From positions 12,903,546-12,963,545 of the forward strand of contig NC_135557.1 in the NCBI RefSeq assembly GCF_964340395.1: DNA of 60,000 nucleotides, given 5' to 3'. Below the pieces are notes generated by a model that was not told where the DNA came from, ran no database searches, and saw nothing but the letters and a program-made list of their open reading frames with translations. The position numbers and the translations under genes were made by a program. The stretch is from Glandiceps talaboti. Lineage: Eukaryota; Hemichordata; Enteropneusta; Spengelidae. Shown here piece by piece: positions 36,701-47,923 of this stretch (the first letter of the stretch is position 1; each line of letters begins with the position of its first letter).

Positions 36701-39700
36701 GCCTTCAAAGGGTATCTTTACAGTAGGCCAATGCCTAAAGGGAGCCAACAGAAATAATATATCCATGGTTGCACAATGAATATTCAGGAGACATGTTTCA
36801 CACTGAAGGGAATAGACTCTTAAGAAGTTAGGAGTCATGTATATTTCTCAACCATAGATATATTATTTCTGCTGCCTTCCATGATGCAATAGGCCATAGC
36901 AAAGATACAAAGGCACATAAAAGCTCAATATCAACTTGATGTTTCTCTGAAATCACACGTAATTGTAGGTGATATAAAATCATGAAATGACTCTCCAGAA
37001 CCCACATTTTATAAAAATGTTTCTATTAACTGGGAGTGACGTTCCCCTTCAAATGGTTTCAATAACAGCTACTGTGACTTTGAAGATACCTTGTGAATTA
37101 TCAAATATTGAATAAAAAGTTAGATGCTAAATGAGCGATAATAATGCAATTTGCTTAATTTACTTTCACTTATCAGTACAGATTTGGCATCAATCCAAAC
37201 TTAGGTGGAAGTTATATGCGAGACTTACTCACTTGCTCCCTGGCAACATCTGGTAAACATACAGTATTTTACACATGCAATAACAAGAGAAACAGTCAAC
37301 AATGTGAAGTTGGCTCGCAAGTCTCATATATCATTTCTATCTTAGTTCAGATGGATGTCAGATCTGTAGTGAAACTGAATGAAAGCAATGCATTTTATCA
37401 CATTTAACATCCAAGTTTTTATTAAACAAAGTTTTTGTCTTTCATATTTTAGTTATTATTTTGTAAATACCTACATTATATAATATGTAGTGGATTGAAT
37501 TGTAACCTATATGTACTTCTAAAGTGAAGTGGCATTCCCTAATGTTTGACTGGCGTTTCTAATTTGATAAAACCTGTTTACTGATGTCCATAGCTGTAAT
37601 CTCAGAAGATAACAGTTGTTGAAGTCACAGTCAATGTACATGTAGTAAACAGGCTATGTTTGATGTCCAGGGGTGGGACCAGTGGCCAGCTCTGGTCGGG
37701 ATATGTGGCCAGTGCCTGAAACCCCAAACCCCATTTTAAAAACTTTGACCAAAAATCAAAACCCAATTTACACCAGTACAGGTTTTTAAAATATGAAATT
37801 TTAGACCAAAATACAGTTATGATTTGGTAAAGGACCCAGCAAAACCGAAATTAATGCAAAGCAGACCCTGTTTTAGACTGTTTAGCTCAAATACTCAAGT
37901 AAGGAGATGGTGTTTTGATAAATATTTCTCAGATCACACAGTTCTACATTTGTACATTTTATACACTGCTGTATGTATCATTTCACTCGTACATGTATGG
38001 ATTGTTATGTGTTCATTTTGTTTTTGACAGTAGGTCAGTTTTATGTCATGATGTCACCTCAAGACGTTTTAGCAAGTGGTGCACAGAGGTCCATTGCACC
38101 AAGAACACAACAATTTAGTCCGTAAGTAGATGTATAAATACAGTATTTCATAACATATATAGAAAACACACTTTGTTCAGTGCACACAGGTCCATTGCAT
38201 CAAGAACACAAGTGCTCAAAAAATGGGAAGTGTGTCCCAGGGTCAGTCAACATGACCTTCCCAGGCCAGGGTCAGTCAACATGACCTTCTCATCAACCAT
38301 ATTATACTGATTAGGTACATGTACTCATTCAAAACTATCAGTGTAGTTGCATCAATAACGGGAAAAAGAAGCATGAATGCAATAACCAAAACATAGTGTG
38401 CACACACTTCTATTACACCAAGAACGCAGCAGTTTAGTCTATAAGTATAAATCTGTTGTGTTGTTAGGAATGCTGTTGATTATTTGTGTATAGATACAGT
38501 TTTTTTGGTACAAAGAGAATGGCAGTTGAGTGTGAAGACAAGTGTTATTACAAAACACAGGAAATCAATGTCAGGAGAATTGATAGGAGTGGTAGATTTA
38601 GAAAGTTAGCTTCTCGTACTACCCGTTATCATAATTTATTTATACCTCAAGCCATCACACTCCTTAACAAAACTTTTAATAGAAACTAATGTATCAGTCT
38701 GTATTGTTTATGTATTTATATTTCTTTTAATCGCTACACATATTGTTTTAGATTATGTTACTCATAACAACACTGTATGTACATTTTACTGTTTTTAATA
38801 ATCTTTTGTAGCAGATAACCCAATTACCTTAAAAGGGACTCAATAAAGTTTTATCTTATCTTATCTTAAATGTGAAATCTACAACATCTGTCATAAACGT
38901 ACTGTGTAGTGTGGAACGAAGATGAATTACATAAATCCTCCTTCTTGGCAAGCTTTGTATTGTCACTGTCAGTTCCTGTTCATGAACTTTTTACTAATTT
39001 ATACATTTCTTGGATGTCCACAGAGGTAAAATTGATGGCCCAAGAACAGCCAGAGATGAAAGAAGGAGAGCAACACATAATGAAGTTGAGAGGCGACGAC
39101 GGGACAAAATAAATAACTGGATTGTTAAACTTTCAAAAATTGTACCTGAATGTGCACAAGACCATTCCAAGCAAGGACAGGTATGTATTACTAAGGAACT
39201 TTGCTAGTTAGTAGTGCACACATATATAAAGATTAGATTTGGGATGTCCTTGCATTGGAAGCACTTAAAGGGGCACAAGTTCCAGGTTTATGGGTATTTG
39301 GGCGTGCACATTTAAAAGGTACTCACAGTATTGTGGAGTCGTGATGGGCGAATGGTTAGAGTGGCCGGCTTGGAATCTGCAGGTTGCAGGTTCGAGCCCA
39401 TCGATGCCATTTGTTTCTGAGTGGCTAAAGTCCTTGGGCAAGATTTGAGCCACGACTGTGTCTCCGTCAGCTCAGCTGTATAATTGGGGACCTATCAGGC
39501 TAGAAGTGAATGCATTAATCCTATGTGATTATAAAGGCTGCAGTGGATTGTATGCTCCCCAAGGAGTTGAGGAAGTATAAAGGGCCGTTGTGCCGCTGTG
39601 CCACTGTAGATCCTTGCCAGGGGTAATAATTGTAAAACGCTTTGAGCACAGAGTGAGAAAGTGCTATATAAAAACCAACATTGTTATTATTATTGTACTT

Positions 39701-41023
39701 ACTGAAGCACACTTAACAAGTGACTGAACTCAAACCGGGTATTAACATATAGCTCATAAGCAATCTGATGACGTAATTTATCATACATGTACATATCAAA
39801 AAAATGTTCAGGAAATTACTATGCAATCAACTTTTCTAACAATGCTAGAAGACAGTTGTGATGTTATAGAAGACATGCATTGACATTAGCAAGTAGTTTT
39901 GAGACTTGAAACAGTCAGTCTGAACTTACAAAAACTGATAACTTTCCTTTCCTTTAGTTTAGTCAACTTCTCAACCACACAATAATGAGACAATTTTTGT
40001 GTACCACTTTGCACTACTAGTGGCCAAACCATGAATTTTTTTTTTTTTTTTGATGACATTAAATAGCCTAATATAAACAGGTAGACGATGTATGGTTTGA
40101 CCACTAGAGGGTGCTAATCAAAACTTCATTTTGGGCCAGAAGTACAGGGTAGACTTGTTGAGTTCAACCCTGTACTTTGTAAACAATTCCTTGTCCACAT
40201 TTCAAGTCAAATTTTAATGCTTTTCTGAGGAAATTCAAATTGTTCTGATTTTCTGTAGTTCATTATTCATTGACTGTCCCATGTAATGCAATACATTTGT
40301 ATGTTGGCCTTCTCTTTAGATTCTTGTTATGTAGGGTGCCCTTACTAGTCATTTCAAAGTGGGTAGCAGATTAGGTAAAATGAACATAATATGTGTGTAT
40401 TCATTGCTGTAGTCTCGGTAACCAGACTCCATAACTGGCTGGCTTCATCGATGGGAGAATGCTACATGATTGGAATGCAAGGTTGTGACTGTCTCTGGAC
40501 ACAAACAGTTTCTCATTGGGTGAAAATTATTCCTAAATCTATTTGTTAGAAGATACACTAAAATATTCTCACAAAGATTTGCCACAATGGGATTTCCAAG
40601 AGAGGTCTGTTTTGGTTCAGCCTCTCTCTAAGCAACCAAGTTATTGCAGTCCCTGTTACATAGCATTCTTAGCGGCAAAAGTCACAGCTCACTCTGGAGT
40701 CTGGTTAATCGAAACTACCATGATTGGAATATATTATCAAATGCTGTCAGCTAATTCTCTGATTCACATTATAACTCTACCAGGCCTCTATTCCCTCACA
40801 GAGTAAGGGTGGTATTCTGGCAAAGACGTGTGACTATATCCATGAATTACGGACGGCTAATGCCAGGATGGCCGAAAGTCTTAAAGAAACAGAAAGGTTA
40901 TCAGTAGATGCAGAGTTACTACGACAACAAGTTGAAGAACTCAAACAAGAAAATGTACTTTTACGGGCACAACTACAACAACATGGAATTGAAGCAGTTG
41001 TATCATCAAGTAACAGTAGCTGA
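27771..41023 (+). CDS. USF: Upstream stimulatory factor (USF1/USF2 type bHLH leucine-zipper factor), 8 exons, 321 aa
   Basis: Exons are 27771-27802, 32535-32590, 33113-33216, 34607-34753, 35192-35351, 38034-38121, 39024-39180 and 40802-41023. All junctions are GT-AG and the sum of 966 nt closes in phase at a TGA stop. The N-terminus MDMLDQALDP resembles vertebrate USF2. The middle has the Gln/Thr-rich activation region (YQFRT...VTYRVVQV, about 65-83) and the USF-specific region GQFYVMMSPQDVL (167-179). The basic region is HNEVERRRR (214-222) with H214, E218 and R222, the residues that read CACGTG. Helix 1, a loop across the exon 7/8 junction, helix 2 (about 249-270) and a leucine zipper (about 276-312) complete the DNA-binding dimer. 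As a single invertebrate gene it is co-orthologous in type to USF1 and USF2. It is nuclear. The start ATG is 720 bp from the SRPRA start, on the opposite strand. The 3' UTR probably runs from 41024, end not determined. Confidence 0.96.
28425..29335. repeat. Direct repeat pair in USF intron 1
   Basis: 28427-28530 and 29233-29330 share AAACCCCCTCCA-GTCCT, AACCCCCTCCCCATGA, AAAGTTTAATGA and TTTTCTAAT. Between them is unique AT-rich sequence without recognisable genes. Confidence 0.65.
29335..29470 (-). mobile_element. Diverged SINE 3' fragment in USF intron 1
   Basis: Reverse-strand match to the SINE body (GCTCAAGGC, CATTACCCCTG, GCACAATGGCCCTTTATACT, CATACAATCC-CTGCAGCC). Confidence 0.65.
29471..32308. 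other. USF intron 1, remainder
   Basis: AT-rich intron sequence with short homopolymer G and C runs (30761-30775, 30950-30957, 32166-32176). No exon, transposon domain or RNA gene is recognised. Confidence 0.55.
32309..32401. mobile_element. 93-bp hairpin MITE with 9-bp target duplication
   Basis: The ends TAGTCTGTAAG and (inverted) TAGACTGTAAG start nested stems CGTGACG/CGTCACG, CGCCCTC/GAGGGCG and CGGCC/GGCCG, so nearly the whole element pairs. The flanks are perfect direct repeats ACTGAAAAC at 32300-32308 and 32402-32410. GC-rich compared with the surrounding intron. Confidence 0.85.
32715..32969. mobile_element. 255-bp foldback MITE with 9-bp target duplication
   Basis: The terminal inverted repeats TAGACTGTCGACAGTCG.. 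extend over CGTTCGTGCC and then more loosely through most of the element. Perfect 9-bp direct repeats AGTTTACCA flank it (32706-32714 and 32970-32978). It sits inside an older short tandem repeat in USF intron 2. Confidence 0.9.
33920..34400. repeat. 73-bp minisatellite in USF intron 3
   Basis: Four near-identical 73-bp units (CAGGTATGCAGTAATGTTTC...) with diverged copies upstream. The unit is not a multiple of 3, so successive units reuse the three frames. Confidence 0.93.
36574..37053. mobile_element. Foldback MITE, family 1, in USF intron 5
   Basis: The left end TTTAAAGGGAGCGCTACTCC and right end GGAGTGACGTTCCCCTTCAA are inverted partners. The arms share GGGTTCTGG-GAGTCA, CATGATTTTA and GAGAAACATCAAGTTGAT. 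Same family as 2719-3142 and 44441-45597. Confidence 0.85.
38178..38450 (+). pseudogene. Two fossil partial copies of USF exon 6
   Basis: The exon 6 tail GTCCATTGCACCAAGAACAC is repeated at 38190-38209 (one change) and, more degraded, at 38410-38430, where the following CAGTTTAGTCTATAAGTA mirrors the real donor region. The copies carry frame damage and the third has a broken donor (TATAAG). Confidence 0.7.
38490..38868 (+). mobile_element. LINE 3' end in USF intron 6
   Basis: The plus-strand frame ends FRKLASRTTRYHNLFIPQAI then TLLNKTFNRN and a stop, the typical C-terminus of LINE reverse transcriptase proteins. About 180 bp later the unit ends in AATAAAGTTTTATCTTATCT, a (TATCT)n-type 3' tail. 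Severely 5' truncated. Confidence 0.72.
39337..39700 (+). mobile_element. Full-length tRNA-derived SINE in USF intron 7
   Basis: The head has an A-box-like TGGGCGAATGG (39345-39355) and a B box GGTTCGAGCC (39389-39398). A body of about 230 bp follows, then GTGCTATATAAAAACC and an (ATT)n tail, the LINE-like 3' end used for retroposition. Partial copies lie at 16092, 25025, 29335 and 49750. Confidence 0.85.
39715..39900. repeat. Dispersed AT-rich repeat, copy 3
   Basis: Matches 30-200 (AAGTGACTGAACTCAAACC-GGTAT, TTTTCTAACAATGC, GAAGACATGCAT). It directly follows the SINE tail. Confidence 0.55.
40006..40116. repeat. Small hairpin element in USF intron 7
   Basis: CTAGTGGCCAAACCAT and ATGGTTTGACCACTAG are inverted around a poly-T and short spacer; MITE-like, about 110 bp. 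Confidence 0.6.
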
Positions 41024-41814
41024 AGGACTACCAGAGACAATTTAAGAGACTCTTTATAATTGGCTACTCATTCTTAAGTTTGTTCCTGATTGGATACTGT
41101 GATATTTTACACCAATCATTGGTTACCCTGTTTTGTTGTTTAGTACTGGTGATTCAGGACCAAGTTGAATTCCAAATATATTTTTTGATTATTTTGGAAT
41201 TTTAGCTTGTTTTATTTGATTGCTATGATTAATTATTTAAACAAAATCTAAATGTAAAACATAACATGAACTTATCCATAGCATAGACGATCAAGACATT
41301 TGCATTCCAGTATCCATGTTTTCATTGTAAAGAACACATGTAGTTTGTGTAAATATGCGATCATAGTAGGAAAACAATAGCATTGAAGTGACTGTAATCT
41401 TTACCCAACAACATATAGTGTTCTTCTAGAATTTCTAATTAGAGGGTTTAAAAACTAATGATTGCAACAAGACACCCTCACCCCAACAGTTCCAGGACAT
41501 TTATAAGACTTATGAATATATTGTTTTGTTTTCCAATTTGTATTATTTTTCAAGAAATCACAGGGTGGAAACCAATACTTTTTCAAAACCTGCTAGATCC
41601 ATGACTTAGAAGAGGTATAAAGCTTTCAAAGTGAGGGTTAACCCTTTCCCAAATAGAGTCTGCGACATAATGAAGTAATATACTATGGAATCAGGTGATT
41701 TCTTTTGTTATTTTTATGTTAAGTAAAATGAATTGAAATTTTAGCATATTTTTTATTCAATCAGTAAGGGTCTTACAGATTACAACACCTGTTTTGCAGT
41801 TAGAAGAACACTTG
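41024..41814 (+). other. Probable USF 3' UTR and flank
   Basis: Sequence after the USF stop has no recognisable gene. A transcript end was not located; no clear AATAAA with a downstream GT-rich element stands out. Confidence 0.4.
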
Positions 41815-42175
41815 AAATTTACTGTCATTGGTTGTGTGCTACCATGTCAGAAAGAACACTGAACATCATTGGTCGTGTGCTCCCAAGCCAGGAAGAACAC
41901 TGAATGTCATTGGTTGTGTGCTACCAAGTCAGAAAGAACACTGAATGTCATTGGTTGTGTGCTACCATATCAGAAAGAACACTGGACATCATTGGTCATG
42001 TGCTACCAAGCTATGAAGAACAATGAATTTCATTGGTTGTGTACTGCCATGACAGGAAGAATACAAAATGTCATTGTTGTCTGTTGCCATGACAGGAAGA
42101 ACACTAGATGTCATTGGTTGTGTGTTGCCATGACAGGAAGAACACTAAATTTTATTGGTTGTGTGCTACGGATGT
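41815..42175. repeat. 41-bp minisatellite
   Basis: Eight units of about 41 bp (GAACACTGAATGTCATTGGT..TGTGCTACCA-G-CAG). The 120-codon frame across it is a repeat product. Confidence 0.92.
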
Positions 42176-43953
42176 TATCCAGGCAAACTATCAATACTAC
42201 AATCTACCATAGGAAATGTATGTTTTTATAGTACATGTATGTATTTTTTTAATTCCCAGGGAACAGTTTAAACATTATCTTATCTTATCTTTGACATATC
42301 TTGTGTTCACAAGTACTCAAAGATGTAATGTACAAGGGATTCACCATGGAACAAAACTGAATTAAGAAAATGTTCAGTTTTCTGTCATTTGTATTTAGGG
42401 AGTTTCAAACACCCACAGTCTATAATAAGAGGCAATAATCTACACCTGTTGTTGTAAACCCTGAAAGTTAATTTTACTCTTAAAATGAATGATAATAACA
42501 ACAGCCATCACTAAACACTAAAGTCATCATCTATGTATTGTCGTTTGTTTTACTTGAATCAAATAAAAAAAACGGCTATGAATTTCAAAATTACAGTCAG
42601 TGCAGATTTTCCTAAAACAGACTGGTACATCTTCTAATTCTGTGATGTAAGGCCATGCTTTCAATACACAGTGACATGTAATCTTGCTGATATGAAGGTG
42701 GGGATAGAATACCATTTCAGAATAATATTCCTACGTAAAACACGCACTAGGTAGTCATGGTTACCCAGACTCTCATCGCTGGGGCTCTACTATAAGACCA
42801 CTCAGCTGAGGGAAATATAATCAGCAGAAGTCACACAGGACATTTCATCTTGGTCATGAAGCATTGCTCAGATTGCACTGCTCTGGGAGAGAGGTCCAGT
42901 GTTTACAATTGGTATTACTCTTCTCGTCTTGGTGGTCTCATAGCAGAGCCCAGAGCAGAATGTTCTCCAAGACTACATGTAGACAGACACAAGGCCGTTT
43001 GAACATGTTCAAGCAAGTTGTGTCTATATCGTTGATTCTGTAGTGCTTGAAGTATGAACCAAAGTGTTTCAAAATACAGCCCCCACCCCCACCCCCCACT
43101 CCCCGATCTTGCTCATGTTGATGGGTCTGTACAATACAATTGTAAACAATGCTGCCACTCTACACTCCAGTATTCAGAATGAGTAACAAGTGTATTGATA
43201 TAAACATAGGACCATACTAATCTGTTGGAATATCATTCTTATTTGTACGCTTGCCCATGTGAGGGCGCTAACCTGAGTAAGTACAGTACTATTCAATCAT
43301 ATAAACCATCTCATTCAAGCAAGATTACATGTTCCCTTTGTGCTTGTATTTATATATATTTGACTCCACTACCATCTGTGAAAATTACAACTTATAAATA
43401 AATAAATAAATGTAACCTAGTTGTAAGATATGTTGTAATGATCATTTCTGTCAAGTTTACTGTTATAGGTCAGCTATGTTGAAATGTTTACTTTTGTTAC
43501 ATGTTGTTACAGCCAGCTGTGGAAGGGGAACAAAAATATGGCTGGTTTTTTTCATAGCTCTATTTCTGCATGCTAAGGGGACCCAGGAAACACTGCAACG
43601 TGTAACCTCTCTAAAACAGATTTATTGTAAGAGCAAATTTGGTATAGAGCAAGGTATTATGGGAAATAACAGTTTGGAGCCTCGCTTCTGTTTTGATTTT
43701 CCTCCCACATTTTTAACAACACTGACGCCTAAGACTGTGTGATGAGGTATCAAGCATTTAATTTATTTAAATTAGATAAAACCAGCCTTGTATATGTACC
43801 CCCACTTCTTAAAATGTTGTTGTGTGTGTGTGTGTGTGTGTTTATTTTAACTTTCAAATAGCTGCAACTTAAAAAAAAATCATATTTTTTTCTAATATTC
43901 TAGTTCCATACTTGCTGCAATGTGTATGATTAGCAAGTGATCAAATCCTGGTG

Positions 43954-44251
43954 TAGACTCTCTCATACTATCATAGTCTCGGGAACATCGCTAGCAGAAA
44001 GTGGCTGTTTTGTATATACATGTACCAATATCTACTGCATATGTAGGACTAACCACTCGATGACAAGTTATTGCAAAGTTCATGTACGTCTCAATAACAA
44101 GGTGGATTGAAATTACACCACCAAATTGTTAGTCCTATGTAGTCGTAGAGGGCACACAGTACAGGGATATTAGAAGTATGTGGTAGATATCGCCACATAC
44201 AAAACAAGCTGTTTTCTGCTAGTGACATTCCGGAGAATGTGAGAGAGTCTA
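43954..44251. mobile_element. Foldback MITE nested in left arm
   Basis: Perfect 12-bp terminal inverted repeats TAGACTCTCTCA/TGAGAGAGTCTA; the inverted similarity continues (TCGGGAA, CTAGCAGAAA, GTAGGACTAAC) over most of 298 bp. Flanking 9-mers match only partly, so a target duplication is not proven. Confidence 0.8.
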
Positions 44252-44440
44252 ATCCCGCTAAAATGTCAGCCATAAATAAACAATTTGATGAGAAAGAAGT
44301 AAATGGATACATACATTATTTGCAACAGTTTATATATAAACATCAAGAAAGTACAAGGGTCTATACCTCCATGCAAACATCAAACCAGTGTACTATACTG
44401 TCACCATCAATAATTAATAAAATCACCTGGTCAAAATGAT

Positions 44441-45597
44441 TTAAAGGTGAACGCCACCACAGCAGGAAATAAAGGTATTTTTTTTGTAAAATTGATCTGG
44501 AGAGTCATTTCGTGATTTCACAACTCATAATTTTCATTCAGGTGTCAAGAAACACTAAATTGAAACTCTTAGTTCAATTGTTCTTTCAGTGATACAGCAT
44601 TGCATCATGGGTATTAGCCAGCATGTATTCATTAGATGTACACTGACTGTTTATGGTTTCAAGGAGTTTATTTCCTTCATATAAATAGTCATGAACATTC
44701 AGTGTGCAACCAATACATATATGAAGTAAGTGCTTGGGACTCATGAATATTCAATGTGCAACCAATACATATGAAGTAAGTGCTTGGGACTCATGAATAT
44801 TCAGTGTGCAACCAATACATATATGAAGTAAGTGCTTGGGAGTCATGAATATTCAGTGTGCAACCAATACATATATGAAGTAAGTGCTTGGGAGTCATGA
44901 ATATTCAGTGTGCAACCAATACATATATGAAGTAAGTGCTTGGGAGTCATGAATATTCAATGTGCAACCAATACATATATGAAGTAAGTGCTTGGGAGTC
45001 ATGAATATTCAGTGTGCAACCAATACATATATGAAGTAAGTGCTTGGGAGTCATGAATATTCAGTGTCAAACCAATACATATATGAAGTAAGTGCTTGGG
45101 AGTCATGAATATTCAGTGTGCAACCAATACATATATGAAGTAAGTGCTTGGGAGTCATGAATATTCAGTGTGCAACCAATACATATATGAAGTAAGTGCT
45201 TGGGAGTCATGAATATTCAGTGTGCAACCAATACATATATGAAGTAAGCTCTTGGGAGTCATGAATATTCAGTGTGCAACCAATACATATATGAAGTAAG
45301 TCCTTTGGACTCATGAATATTCAGTGTGCAACCAATACATATATGAAGTAAGTGCTTGGGAGTCATGAATATTCAGTGTGCAACCAATACATATATGAAG
45401 TAAGTGCTTGGGCATCATGAATATTCAGTGTGCAACCATGTCTGCTAGCTAAGACCCATGATGCAATGGTGTATCATTGAAAGAACAAGAGGTGATTGGT
45501 AGCCAAGTGAAAATTGTGATATGAAATCATATAAATGACTTTCCAGAACCTAAAGTTTATGAAATGACCGTTTTGCATGGAGTGATGTTCCCCTTTG
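44441..45597. mobile_element. Foldback MITE, family 1, expanded copy in left arm
   Basis: The ends TTAAAGGTGAACGCCACCAC and GGAGTGATGTTCCCCTTTGA match the family at 2719 and 36574. Inner arms share GGAGAGTCATTTCGTGATTT/GACTTTCCAGAACC and CATTGCATCATGGGT. Its centre has been expanded by the 52-bp tandem array. Confidence 0.8.
44690..45437. repeat. 52-bp tandem array, left arm (about 14 units)
   Basis: Units TCATGAATATTCAGTGTGCA + ACCAATACATATATGAAGTA + AGTGCTTGGGAG, mostly 52 bp, one 50 bp. Confidence 0.95.
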
Positions 45598-47002
45598 ACT
45601 GTTTCTTCCGAAGGTTTGGTATTTTTGTGGAGTAAAAATTAATGAAAGGTAAAAAAGTTGCAGCTACATGAAGTTTAATTAACATCCGACTTCCTGTAAT
45701 ATTAATTACTATTCAACCCCTTATGCTGTTGCAACAGTTATACTCCCTACCATGGTACTGTAAGTTCATCGTTACCATCATAGCCTGTCTGCAGGCATTG
45801 ACTTGAAGGACATACTATCCATACTAACCCAAGAAGTGGAATACCATTATCTAAGTTAATGTCCGTACATAATGCTATTATCAGTTTAGAGAATAAATAA
45901 AAGATAACTATATCAAACTACAGTAATTTCTCCTGTATTCTGTTTGCATTTCTTCTGTTATATTTGATATATTCTGGTGTAAACTCAGATTCTATACCGG
46001 TGTTATAGACATTACATTTTTATGTGACACGTGAAACTTACATTAACTTTACCTCTTTTGAATTGGTGAAGTTATTACCTGAAAGGCTACAGAGCCAAAA
46101 AACTCCAGATCTGCTCGGAGACCCTAGGACTCCCTCACCCCACCAAATGAATGAGCGGCAATCATTCAACCAATGATCACATGCATTAACCTTTTACTGT
46201 CATAATGTTATGAAAATTTCCTTGACAATTTAACATGTGTATAAAGATTAATTGCTAATTTTAGATGGTACTGTCTTTTACAGCTGTGAAATTATTGCTT
46301 ACATAGTCTAAAACTTACCTGAACAGACTCTTACAGTGTAAAGAAACTGTCCCCAATGAGAGGTGGATGTATCCCATCTCAACATCTCCTCTTACCTTTA
46401 ACCTCAATATGCTATTAAACTTTTTAAAAGATAATATTTTAACATATTTCAACAATATTTACTTGCTAGTTATATGATGTAGTGCTGTCTTGTAAAGCTT
46501 GAAAATTATAGCCCAAAAAGGTCTGAATAGTCTAAAAATTGGCTTGAGTCAAAAGACTCCAGATCTTCTAGGAGGAAACCTAGAACCCCATGTGATATGT
46601 ATATATTCCCATCCAAGCTTTTCCCCCTACCTTTACTGCCATGGTGATATTATTACATGTAAACGTTTTTAAAAAAAATCATCCCACTGAATGTAAAAGG
46701 CAGAATCCATCATGGATTCTTTTAGGTCAGGGAATCCATCATCTATCCAGCGATGGTTTCCATACTGGATACGGAACACTTAGACAAAAGCTGTGTTTGG
46801 AACAACAGTTAAATTGAATACTTTGGTTAAATCATGTTCTCTTCAAAAATTATTTCCATGGTTATCGCTAGATAGAACAATTGTGTAGATTACCCCTTCT
46901 AACAGTTTTATGCAAATATCAGTTTAATGTCATATGTCCTCCATATTCTCATCACAAATCGACTTCGAATATTCGACTAAACGATGGTAAATATAACATA
47001 CC

Positions 47003-47923
47003 ATCCCACTGTGAAAAATGTCCAATATGTGTATTTGTTTAACAAGTTATAAATACGAGAATTGATGCAGCGTCTTTTAACTTTGGTGTTAAACTATTTT
47101 CTTTCTCATAAAACCTGTAATAAAAAGTACTTGTAATTATGGACATGTGATCTGTAGAAAATTGATTTAGATGGCAGTTGACATTCAATCTTTTTATTTT
47201 TCAGCTGAAGACAGGGAAGGTATAATTATTATACTGCATTGTTTTGAACGTTCTACATGTAAACATATATAACAATACTTCAAATGTCACTTCAGAGATT
47301 TGCGTTTTTCTGTTGGTATAGTTATTTAGATCTGATTGTCTGGTAACAATATAGTCTGTTGATTATTGCTTGCAAACTGTTCAAGAATGGCGCGAGCACG
47401 TGCAATCCTCGTTTCAGGGATACAGCCTCGTTCCACCCCCTTTATACGCCAATAAAACTAGTGTTATTGTCTACAAAAAAAATGATCAAAATTATTCAAT
47501 CACATAGACGATGTAAGTAAATAGTATCAAATACTAACAAACTGAAATGTAGTGAAATATAGCAGTGTGCTGTGAAGGAAATGTGTATTTAATCATAGAC
47601 AGTGTCTATGATTTAATTAACTGCAGCTGTGTGAGATTATAGGGGCATTAAATACACTATGTGAAAATAGTATTGCAACATCTGTTAGAATAATGCCACC
47701 CACCCGAGGAATCACTCGCAGCAGATACATGCATCATCTTTACCTTAAGACTTCTATCGAAGCCGACAAAGTCACAATAATCAGATATTCAGAAACAAAG
47801 GGGTCGATATTTTAATGCTCAGGGCACATGAGTGTATACTAACTTGGGCGTAGTTTTGGTTGCATAAATTATTTAAAATTTAATGAAGTATTGCACTTAC
47901 TGAAGTACGCTTAACCACAACTT
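47003..47923. other. Unique spacer of the 9-kb inverted repeat
   Basis: No ORF is recognised. It contains a GC-rich patch with CACGTG (47390-47450) and a short perfect hairpin AATCATAGAC-AGT-GTCTATGATT near 47591-47613. The right end (47885-47923) matches the dispersed repeat start near 39700. Confidence 0.5.

Noticed and set aside
39338-39410. tRNA gene
   Set aside because: A- and B-box-like motifs are present, but no cloverleaf with proper acceptor and anticodon arms is evident, and the segment is the head of a SINE with body and tail.
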